Source: Liopterus haemorrhoidalis (Eukaryota; Arthropoda; Insecta; Coleoptera; Dytiscidae). From it: a DNA stretch of 64,000 nucleotides. The stretch is taken from assembly GCA_963971575.1 (NCBI GenBank), contig OZ020611.1:23171279-23235278 (forward strand), written 5' to 3'. The position numbers and the translations under genes were made by a program. Below are positions 55,437 through 64,000 of the stretch, one piece after another (position 1 is the stretch's first letter; each line of letters begins with the position of its first letter). The notes under the pieces were generated by a model, which ran no database searches, had not been told where the DNA came from, and was given only the letters and a program-made list of their open reading frames with translations.

Positions 55437-55773
55437 CTTTTTAGGGTTTTGTAGGTATGACCAAAAAACCCTTATACCGTCATTTTGTCGACTGTCTGTC
55501 TGTTTGGTAAAAATTGTAGGCAAACGGCTAAACCTAGAGAGTTGAAATTTGGCATGCTTATACAACTCTTTGACCCGCACATAGGAAAAATACTAAAACA
55601 TCTAAAAAACATACCCCCCTAAAAATATAAACAAATATGTTCTCCTTGAAAACAAAAATATTTTTTTTAAATTCTGAGTAGGGTATCAAATGAAAGCCCT
55701 TAGTACGTGCATTAACGATCAAAATTTTATATTTGCAAAATAAATTATTTTGACGCGATTTTTGCCAAAATTT
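55437..55773 (+). repeat. Truncated repeat A (A8)
   Basis: GTCT end intact with only two to three repeat units. The A sequence stops at GCGATTTTTGCCAAAATTTT, where the next mariner begins. Confidence 0.8.
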
Positions 55774-55785
55774 TAACTAACTAAT

Positions 55786-57835
55786 TTATTTTATCTTGAT
55801 ACATTTTGCCCAACCACATTTCAACTTTTTTAAGCCTACCAAAAAGTCCGATTTCTCGAACTGTGCAAAATAGGCGTATGTTTCAATAATGATCTCCTTG
55901 TTCGATGCGAATCTTGTTCCAGTGAGCAATTTCTTCATTGTTGGAAAAAGAAAGAAGTCGTAGGGGGACAAATCTGGAGAATAGAGTGGATGAAGGAGCA
56001 GTTTGTAGCGCAATTCAACTAATTTGCCCATTGAAATTACGGACAATTGAGTTGGTACATTGTCATGGTGGAACAGAACTTGATTTTCGCCAATTGGAGC
56101 CGCCTTTAATCCAATAAAAAATCGATCCTTTAATCCAATAAAAAAATAATCCTTTAATCGATCCAATAAAGCTGCATAATATTGTTCTGTGATTACTTTT
56201 CCATTCCATTCTTCAGATAGTAGGTGAAGATTATACCTTGCGTATCCCAGAAAATCTTTGACCTTTGACTTTCCGATTAAGGGAACCATTTTTGCTTTCT
56301 TCGATGCACGTTCGCCAGGAGAAATCCACTGTTTTGACTGTTCTTTTGTTGGTGTGTAGTGTTGAATCCATGTTTCATCAATGGTTACGAAATGCTACAA
56401 AAACTCATTTGCAGGGCTTCGAACCGAAATTCAATCGAAAACTGAAAAGAACCGTTATTTTTGTCGGAACGAAAACCGGAGCTGACCCGAAAAAACAATA
56501 TCGGTTTATGTTTATTCTTTCTCATCAAAAACTTAACTTCAAATTTAATGGACTGTATACATTTTTTTTTTATTTTCACACACAAATATATTATAATTAT
56601 TGCACAGTTTGTTATTATTAATAAATTTACAATATAAGAACTCATATATATAACTAATAATACATAAATTTCACTATTAACAGGAATGAATGTTTTGTTC
56701 TACAATGTTCGGTACTATTGTCCATGTAGGTAATCTAACCCTTGTTGTTAAGCACGGTTCACTTTACTTTTGCTATGCACGGCTCACTCAAAACTATTTT
56801 GACGACTTAACAGTTTATTTCGGTTCAAAATGGGAGTGAATATAAAATATATTTTATTTAAGATTATTTTTTACACTGATGAGCAGAAAAAAAACTAATA
56901 AGTAAAAATTTTTTTTAACTGATAAGTAAAAAAAAAATCGCTTCTTTTATTTTGAGGGGGGGGGTGAACGCCCAGAACCCCCTCTGGCAGGACCTTGGTA
57001 TGATTATTACAAAATAAGGAATACAATGTTCTTCTAAATTATAGTAGAATAGTATATTCTGTAACAAGGTTGGAATGAGAAAATTCGATGCGAGTGGAAC
57101 ATTCCGAGCGCGAGCCGCAGGCGAGCGTGAGGAACCACGAGCATCGAATTTTCTCTTCCAACCGAGTCACAGACCCTACTTTCCCCACGACCACAAAAAA
57201 AAAATTAACTAATAATTATTTTAACAAACATTTTATCTTAACACATAATTTATATTACATAACAAATTAACCAATTAATTAAACAATTTTTTTTATTTAT
57301 TATTTGTTTAATTTTAATGTAATTTGCCGCACATCGCCCACTATTTTAGGTTAGGAAGTTATGTTGTATTTATTTAATGTAAACGTTGCATATATCTTAA
57401 TGTAACCCTACAAAAACAAAAAACAACTAGTATGGAATAGTTATTCCATAACAAGTGATGGAATGAAATACACGCAAAATGCATAAGAAGATAAGTGCTT
57501 TAGAATAACATTCCAACTCTTGTGTTAGAATATTAACTTTCTGTAGTCAAAATTGGTTTTAGAATTGGTAAATTCTATAGTGGTCGTGGAGAAAATAAAT
57601 TTCTAATACAAATAAAAGCATTTAAAAATTTATCACTCAGTACTGAATCGAAAACCGAAAAATATCGTTATTTTTAATAACCGGAACCGAACCGATATTA
57701 ATTTTTTGAATTGAACCGGACCAAAAACCGAAACGAAAAAAATAACGGTTCGAAGCCCTGCTTATTTGGATTGCACGCGATGGTCACTCGTTTCCGTTTT
57801 TGGTCCACTGTCAACAGATGCGGTACTCACCTTGC
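55786..57835 (-). pseudogene. Mariner transposase split by an hAT element
   Basis: On the - strand the first part (57835-57769) reads LLTVDQKRKRV, as in mariner transposases. It then breaks at the hAT element (56412-57760) and resumes FVTIDETWIQHYTPTKEQS (first Asp), QWISPGERASKKAK, VLFHHDNVPTQ (second Asp) and LYSPDLSPYDFFLFPTMKKL (third Asp). It ends at CGWAKCIKIK. All three catalytic Asp residues are present. A short tandem duplication (YFFIGLKDRFFIGLK) interrupts the region before the second Asp. The N-terminal DNA-binding domain is not visible. Confidence 0.8.
56412..57760. mobile_element. hAT MITE inside a mariner transposase
   Basis: CAGGGCTTCGAACCG and CGGTTCGAAGCCCTG are perfect 15-bp inverted repeats. 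Flanking 8 bp are CTCATTTG and CTTATTTG, one mismatch. AACCGAAA-type repeats crowd both ends. The interior includes a GC-richer palindromic stretch GAGCGCGAGCCGCAGGCGAG near 57107. Non-coding, 1349 bp. Confidence 0.88.
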
Positions 57836-58314
57836 TAGCGGTTGCTAAAAATATTATTATTGCGATAATAAATTAATAGATTAATTATTAATTAATCGAA
57901 ACTAGAATTATATCATATGATTAATCAAATAACAAACAAAATAATCGATTATTTCAATCATTCGATTAATCGTTGCCATCTCTATACCTAGGGCCTTTTT
58001 GTCTTTTGTACCAATATGACAAAAATATTTATTTAGAACTATTGACAATCACTGGCATCCATCAAGTAAATATTAAAACGTTGTAATTGATATTTGTTCA
58101 TATCCTCTTTGCACATCTTACATCACAAAACACACAATTAAATCACCAACACAAACAAATCTTATTCTACAGAATTCCCCTTTTCCATATTACATTAGTA
58201 AGATATTTTCACCTGTAGATAACATATCTTTTACTATTTACTATGCTTTCATCAAGATAACTGCACAGTCTTTAATTTTCTATAGATTGGTATTATACAA
58301 GTCTGAACGACATA
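57836..58314. other. Upstream flank of gene 5
   Basis: A tract of ATTAATCGATTA-like motifs at 57880-57985 ends GATTAATCGTTGCCATCTCTA and may be the end of another MITE. ATTATACAAG at 58291 is a weak TATA-like element close to the ATG. Confidence 0.35.
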
Positions 58315-58512
58315 ATGAAATTATTGTTTTGTGTGTGTTTGTCTTTATTTTTGGTGACAGTGATGGGGCAGAGAGTTGGGCAGGTTGTTTATAGTTTTGA
58401 GGAGGATCAAAGACATAAAATAAAATCAGTGCTACGTTCGCATATAATACAGGCAGATTGTCAAACTGGATATTTATTTTATCTGGGATCGTGCAGAGCT
58501 CTACATTTGTGA
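58315..58512 (+). CDS. Gene 5: small secreted peptide with C-x2-G-x5-G-x-C-R tail
   Basis: 65 residues. The signal peptide is MKLLFCVCLSLFLVTVMG, followed by a short acidic/basic spacer (QRVGQVVYSFEEDQRHKIKS) and a C-terminal DCQTGYLFYLGSCRALHL. The core C-QTG-YLFYL-GSC-R follows the ENF/GBP/SRP style C-x2-G-x5/6-G-x-C-[RK], with one residue less between the Gly residues than genes 2 and 3. The mature peptide could begin after R-SH or at the KIK site; this is inference. The coding region is one exon as read. GTAAGT directly follows the TGA, and a GTGAGT donor overlaps the last codon (58509), so an alternative spliced 3' end is possible. It is unlike genes 1-3 in exon 1 and has no phase-1 intron. 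An hAT MITE starts 126 bp downstream. Confidence 0.62.
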   Translation: MKLLFCVCLSLFLVTVMGQRVGQVVYSFEEDQRHKIKSVLRSHIIQADCQTGYLFYLGSCRALHL

Positions 58513-58638
58513 GTAAGTATATTATTATTATTGTTTTTTGTTAGATCTTGATACATATCTACTAGGCCAGACATGACCAAACTAATGTCCGTGGAATAGA
58601 TTAGAGCTGCGAGTTCCATTTATGTGGCACGTCTAGGG

Positions 58639-59931
58639 TAGAGATGTGAATTTCGGCTCAGTTTGCGGAACCGGATCAGTGGAGGTCGTTCAGTTTGTTG
58701 AGCCGGTTCATTGATCCGGCTCAGTGATCCGGTTAAGTAAACATGTTTCCGAGACACAGGTCGGTCGTTAGTTCGTAGGTAGAACGTCGCTAAGAGCCGG
58801 CTCTTACTTAGAGCCGGTTCTTGCAATATATGAACTGTAAACATGATCCCGAGACACAGGTCGGTCGGTCGTTCGGTCGTAGGTAGAAAGTCGCTTAGAG
58901 CCGGTTCTTGCAATATATGAACTGTAAACATGATCCCGAGACACAGGCCGGTCGGTCGGTCGTATGTAGAACGTCGCTAAGAGCCGGCTCTTACTTAGAG
59001 CCGGTTCTTGCAATATATGAACTGTAAACATGATCCCGAGACACAGGTCGGTCGGTCGTTCGGTCGTAGGTAGAAAGTCGCTTAGAGCCGGTTCTTGCAA
59101 TATATGAACTGTAAACATGATCCCGAGACACAGGCCGGTCGGTCGGTCGTATGTAGAACGTCGCTTAGAGCTGGCTCTTGCTTAGAGCCGGTTCTTGCAA
59201 TATATGAACTGTAAACATGATCCCGAGACACAGGTCAGTCAGTTGTCGGTCGTTCGGTCGTAGGTAGAACGTCGCTTAGAGCCGGTTCTTGCAATATATG
59301 AACTGTAAACATGATCCCGAGACACAGGCCGGTCGGTCGGTCGTAGGTAGAACGTCGCTTAGAGCTGGCTCTTGCTTAGAGCCGGTTCTTGCAATATATG
59401 AACTGTAAACATGATCCCGAGACACAGGTCAGTCAGTTGTCGGTCGTTCGCTTGTAGGTAGAACGTCGCTTAGCCCCGGCTCTTATCTAACATTTTTGAA
59501 ACAAACAATTCACTTTATGTAGCTACTGTATTTTAAACCAGATGTGTTAAGTTTATGGCGATGTTTATTGCCCTTATAAATCGGACATCTGGAATTTGGG
59601 CAATATTTTTAATATTTTTATATAGTATGGTTGTAAGAAAATACAGACTAAGCCTATTAGTTTCAAATAAACTGCCTTACAAATTGATGACCAAATACAC
59701 TTTATGATAATACATTACAAGCCGAGTTCTCGCGAAGTTCAACATGACATCGATCCAGATCCGGAACACTCCGGTCACAGCTCACAATCGCCCGACCAAT
59801 CGTATCCTTGAAATTTGAAACTATACAGTGAGCCGTGAGCCGGCTCATTTCAATTTGGTGAACCGTCTCACTTCGGTCAGTGTACTGAGCCGGCTCAGTG
59901 AGCCGGTTCGTTCATGAACGACCCATCTCTA
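58639..59931. mobile_element. hAT MITE built of tandem units
   Basis: Ends TAGAGATG and CATCTCTA with a perfect 8-bp duplication GTCTAGGG (58631-58638, 59932-59939). Subterminal GAGCCGG/CCGGCTC repeats fill both ends. The middle holds the tandem array listed next. Confidence 0.88.
58740..59480. repeat. ~90-104-bp tandem repeats
   Basis: GCAATATATGAACTGTAAAC followed by ATGATCCCGAGACACAGG recurs about eight times (58738, 58822, 58911, 59015, 59097, 59191, 59290, 59391). Variable GGTCGGTCGTTC runs and one or two GAGCCGG half-sites separate the units. Open frames across it are artefacts of the repeat. Confidence 0.85.
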
Positions 59932-60711
59932 GTCTAGGGTGTACACTTAATAGCTCATGTTTCAAACATGATCGCTCCAAAAATTCCCGTTTAAAGGGGC
60001 GCACAAACTTATAGTTTCTTACAAAAAAACTAATAATCAGAAATAAAATTAGCGGTGCAAAAATATTAAATTTACAGCCAATTTGTATTTATCTAATAGG
60101 ATATTTTTAATTGTAATAGAAAAAACTATCATGTAATTTTAATTCTGATTTACTTGTTGTACTGAACAAATATGTGTAAGCTTTTATTGAAATGTATCAT
60201 ACACAAATAAATAAACATCATAAGTCATTAATAAGTATCATAACAAAAAAAAAAAAACTAAATGCATTGTAGACGTCATCTTGTAAAGCATTAGACGCAT
60301 ATTTACGCATGATGAGAGATATTGTACCTAAAGCTCCATTCTATAAATATGTTTGTAGTTATTTTGTTCTATTGTAGAAAATACTTATAGTTAATGTACG
60401 TGGTAGCAGAGTTGGGCATTATTTAACTAAACTTTCAATCAACTAAAAATTTGAATGAAAATGTAATCAAACTAAATTAATCATTCTTTATTCAATCAAT
60501 AATGGATGTAATCATAAATCCTTAACTAAATGATAATCATTAGTGTCAAATCATTAGTTTTCAATCATATTGTGATATTTTGTCAGAAAAATTTGAATCG
60601 CTTGGATCAATTTATATATTACATATATAATATCCCTATACCCAAATTTTCAATAATTTTCGGTCGTCTTGCAGCTTTCGAAAGATCATTACATTTCGCT
60701 TCTCTAACGAC

Positions 60712-60948
60712 CAGTGGCGCGCCCAAACAGGGGGCACGGGTCCCCCCCTAAGAAGGAAGGAAATGAAAATAAAAAGACACAAACATACTACAAAATTTTA
60801 AAAATACAAATGAGGAGCTTTTTTTTTAAGTCGTCACTTGTATTTTAGAAGTGAGGACCTTTTTTTAGGTCATCATTTTATATTTACATAATTTAAATAA
60901 TTTTGTCTTTCGGGCACCCTCCAACAAAAATTTCTGGGTGCGCCACTG
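60712..60948. mobile_element. Small hAT MITE
   Basis: CAGTGGCGCGCCCA and TGGGTGCGCCACTG are near-perfect inverted repeats. Flanking 8 bp are CTAACGAC and CTACCGAC, one mismatch. 237 bp, nested in the 60407-63187 hAT. Confidence 0.85.
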
Positions 60949-60956
60949 CTACCGAC

Positions 60957-61715
60957 CTTAGAGGAATAACATATTTGGTAATGTCTTCTTCAAATTTTTG
61001 TTGTGACAATGTTCTAATAGTTCTTGATTATTGAGAAACAACTGTTTGTCTACCTTTAGAATCAATTTTTTTAAATGCAATAAATGCATCGTTTCCATTT
61101 TTTAAGATGAGATATAAAATTCAATAAACAATATTTGTCTACTTTGCGGTCATAAGACGCTCATTTCCACATTCATTTGAGTGCTATAAGAAGGTTTCGA
61201 CATTTCAACACCCGAATTTTAGTTATTGGAGGTTGGTAACACTGAATGAAATGTCAAATTCTGATGCTGTCAAGTTAACCTAATATATTCGTGGACTTAT
61301 GATTTTTTGTTAAATTTTTTTGCAAAGTTTTTCTTGAAAAGACTGAAAAGTTTTAGTTTTTGTCTCTAGCGCCTAAGGGCTTCAGAATTTGAGGTTTTTA
61401 ACGTGTTTTTTATCCCCCCTTTATAAAACTCCTCTTCAATTCAAGAGTCCGCATCTTTTGGGGTGTATAACCCCCACCCCCCTCCATTCATATTTATGAT
61501 TCGTTTTTTTAACTATCTCTCATGAGGAAATTCCCACTGAAATTGGATTGTAGATCCTTCAATGCCAGGAGGACGTCCCTTCTTTTCCTTTTTTGGTATA
61601 TGAGGTAACTTCCCCTCCCCCCAATATTATAGTGGTGTTCAATGAACTTTCCCCAAATAAGTTATATTCTCTGTCGTATGCCTCTTTTGACTTCCGGGGA
61701 AGTAAATTTTGCAAG
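60957..61715. other. Interior of the 2.8-kb hAT
   Basis: Non-coding. C-rich tracts (CCCCCACCCCCCTCC at about 61471) occur, and nothing is recognisable as a gene. Confidence 0.35.
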
Positions 61716-61723
61716 GTATTTAC

Positions 61724-62770
61724 CAGGGATGGGGAGTCGGAGTCGGAGTCGGGAGTCGGGAGTCGAGGAGTCGAAGCTTTTTGGAGGAGTCGGAGTCGGA
61801 GTCGGGAGTCGGAAAAAGTTATCGACTCCCGACTCTTTGATTACATATTTATCAAGGATGAGAACAATCCGAAAACGAAAGTAAAATACCATACTACCAG
61901 AATTTTTTAAAGTACGGAAACAGGAACGACATTTTTTCTCTGTTCATGAACGAAAATGAAATTAAAAATATTCAATTCCGGTTTCCTTCACGCTTTCCAG
62001 TTAAAAATTTAATTAATTTTTAGTCATATCTAATTTTTCTTTTTCTGTATACTTTGTTTATTATGTTAAAACGAAACTAAACTGGATTTTTATTTTCTCA
62101 AGTTGTAACGGGCTTTGTGATTATTTTATGTTTCATGTTGGCAGCTAAAATTTATATGTCAAAAGAAAAAAGTGACATGTTATGAAAAATAAAGTATAGT
62201 CTGTTCCAAACGATTAGGCGGAACTAGATTTTCGGTTAGTTCCGCCTAATCGTTTGGAACAGACTAACCGAAAATCAGACTAACCGAAAATCTAGTTCCG
62301 CCTAAACCAAAGGAACAGACTTTATATAAAATACAAAACAATTTTTTTTTAAACTAATATATTTGAAAATTTGTATTAAAAATGACTCAATAGTCAAGAT
62401 GAAATGAAAATGACATTTTATAAAAACAGCTCACCCAAACCCAAGATATTTAATGTAAGTATAGTCTGTTTCTTTGGTTTAAGCGGAATTAGATATCGAA
62501 ATCTACTAACTTTTAAGGATTGAATGAAGCTTTGTATCATTTTGTTTAACAAAAGCCCACTTTGATAGTTAAAAAGTGAACTCGTGATAAATTAAGAAAA
62601 TAAAAATTCCATTTAGTTCCGCTTAAACATTTGGAATAGACTTTACAATTTACCAGTGAAAGGAGTCGGGAGTCGGAGTCGGAGTCGGAGTCGGAGTCGA
62701 TTTTCGAAAATACCGACTCCGGAGTCGAGAGTCGGGAGTCGATAATTTTTCTGTCGACTCCCCATCCCTG
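61724..62770. mobile_element. hAT MITE with GGAGTC repeats
   Basis: CAGGGATGGGGAGTCGGAGT and its inverted form GACTCCCCATCCCTG end the element. An 8-bp duplication GTATTTAC (61716-61723, 62771-62778) is perfect. GGAGTC runs crowd both ends, and a repeat C lies inside. Intact relative of the decayed element at 49222. Confidence 0.9.
62190..62645. repeat. Repeat C inside the 61724 hAT MITE
   Basis: CTGTTCCAAACGATTAGGCG and GGAACTAGATTTTCGG are directly followed by their inverted copy, a perfect foldback at 62198-62275. The outer end TTAAACATTTGGAATAGACT is at 62620. Confidence 0.65.
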
Positions 62771-63638
62771 GTATTTACTGCAATATGGTGGGGTACTGAC
62801 AGCTGACAGCACAACAAAAAAACAAATCAGTGATACCAACATATAACAAATATTGCATAAAATGATACTGTTTGCTATTATTACAAATTTATCAAATTAA
62901 AGAATAAATGGCAAAGTAGAAAAAATAGTGAAAAAAATTTTCGTTTCATAAGGCCTTTTGCCGCACTTATTAATTAGAAAACTCGTGAAAAAATCAAATC
63001 TCAATCCTGAATTTAGTTTCAATCATAACTAAAAATTTAATCATAATAATGAGTAAATATTTAATTTAGTTACCAGTGTGAATAACTGCATTATGAGTGA
63101 TGTACCTTACTTATTAATCAAGTCTTGAAATTAAATTTTTAATCTCAATCGTCAATCATTAGTTTGATTGCAATTTGCCCAACTCTGCGTGGTAGTATAT
63201 TTTTGCCGTTATCTTAAATCAGCCACTATTATCAATATTAGTGCTGCGGATAAAAATTATTTAATTTTCATAAAAAGCACTTGTATCAAATGGCATTCCA
63301 ATATCAGCATGTTTTGACGAAGGTTTTAAACTATAGATAATGATGTTGAAAACAATACTGACATATTATTTGAACATTTCTGCACAAAACTGTATAAATA
63401 TAAAAATTATTCGGAACCCACAAATATACGTAAATATTACAGAACATTGTTGTACTGATATCTAAAATTAAGTTATTGAGCAATAACATTTTAACAACAA
63501 TGTTTTGTATAATTATAAATATCCTATTAGATAGATAAAAAATCAGTGCAAAATTTGATGTATAGTTACTAATTTAATTTCAGATTGTTAGTTTTGTATA
63601 AGAAACTTGTAATCACTGGGAGTTATACGTAGCGTTAA

Positions 63639-63952
63639 TTGTAACCAATCAGAGCTAAGTCCTGAATTTATGCGAATTTTTTTATTTCGCATATATCATG
63701 GTCGTTCTTGGGTTGTTGGCCGCCCAGGTAGTAAAACAATATCGCCCCCTTATTAATTAAATATTGTTAAGAATTTCGATATGTAATGTCTATTTTTCTC
63801 TTTGTATATACAAAGTTTTAAATATTTTTCATATATAAATATAAAACTATTAATATATAACAAAGACAACTATAAGTATTCAATATATGTTCTGCAATTG
63901 TGATAAATTACTTTGTCAAAATCAATTTCTCGCAATATATTTCTGTATAGAC
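63639..63952. other. Right-end flank
   Basis: No feature recognised. Confidence 0.3.
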
Positions 63953-64000
63953 CAGTGTTTCTCAACAGGTGGTCCGCGGACCACCAGTGGTGTTCAGAAA
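63953..64000. mobile_element. Start of an hAT element, cut by the window edge
   Basis: CAGTGTTTCTCAACAGGTGG with the palindrome GGTCCGCGGACC is a typical hAT terminus. The other end is outside the window. Confidence 0.5.

Larger units (their letters stand above)
60407..63187. mobile_element. hAT element, non-autonomous, 2.8 kb
   Basis: CAGAGTTGGGCA and TGCCCAACTCTG are perfect inverted repeats with a perfect 8-bp duplication CGTGGTAG (60399-60406, 63188-63195). Subterminal AATCATTAGTTTTCAATCAT-type repeats occur at both ends. No transposase reading was recognised. Two further hAT MITEs are inside. Confidence 0.9.
59995..63634. mobile_element. TTAA element carrying a nested hAT
   Basis: TTAA at 59991-59994 and 63635-63638. 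The ends (AGGGGCGCACAAACTTATAG at the left; GGGAGTTATACGTAGCG at the right) and subterminal TTTCTTAC..AACTAATAATC / GATTGTTAGTTTTGTATAAG match the element at 36955-37706. Without the hAT (60407-63187) it would be about 860 bp. Confidence 0.85.

Noticed and set aside
58620..59118. Repeated - strand open frame with MFTVHILQEPALS units
   Set aside because: It is the 90-104-bp tandem repeat of an hAT MITE, read by chance; the frame is not kept across all units.

Overview
The window is AT-rich insect DNA. A lepidopteran source is my inference. It rests on the type of secreted peptide genes, on the abundant interspersed repeats carrying (GTCT)n tracts, and on the mixture of Helitrons, mariners, hAT elements and LINEs. 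No species is claimed.

Five probable host genes lie on the + strand in tandem: gene 1 (2759-14322), gene 2 (16943-23106), gene 3 (30157-34981), gene 4 (45012-55144) and gene 5 (58315-58512). Four are split by long introns, and every intron is phase 1. Each encodes a secreted protein with an N-terminal signal peptide. Genes 2 and 3 end in a short peptide with the pattern R-A-F-I-x-V-G-C-x2-G-x-Q-E-D-x2-G-x-C-R, similar to the stress-responsive/growth-blocking (ENF/GBP-type) insect cytokines. Gene 1 has the same architecture, but its last exon stops exactly at the arginine that precedes the peptide in its paralogues, so it would make the pro-part without the cytokine. Gene 5 carries a different C-x2-G-x5-G-x-C-R tail. 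Gene 4 encodes a Gly/Pro/Tyr/Met-rich secreted protein. I read this as a cluster of immune or stress peptide precursors that has been duplicating and diverging.

Almost everything else is transposable elements, many nested. From left to right: a THAP-domain exon remnant and an hAT relic (1-2.2 kb); the 11-kb intron of gene 1 with a mariner, a LINE tail, a TTAA-flanked palindrome, a repeat called A here, and a 3.7-kb inverted-repeat transposon with another A inside its transposase; an internally deleted mariner (14.7-15.4 kb); gene 2 with an hAT MITE 46 bp behind its donor and A/B repeats; two Helitrons (23.8-25.2 and 28.5-29.8 kb) around an inverted-repeat element built of 115-bp tandem units; gene 3, whose intron holds an hAT containing other elements; an hAT MITE (35.4-36.5 kb); a LINE (36.9-40.3 kb) hit by a TTAA element and by repeat A; a second mariner split by a MITE; more A/B repeats; gene 4, whose introns hold hAT and mariner elements; a mariner split by an hAT; gene 5; an hAT MITE of tandem units; and a nested TTAA/hAT stack (60.0-63.6 kb).

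The strongest unexplained structural signal is repeat A. Six copies share long conserved flanks but carry, at the same internal position and in the same relative orientation, six different tRNA-like segments with A-box and B-box-like motifs.
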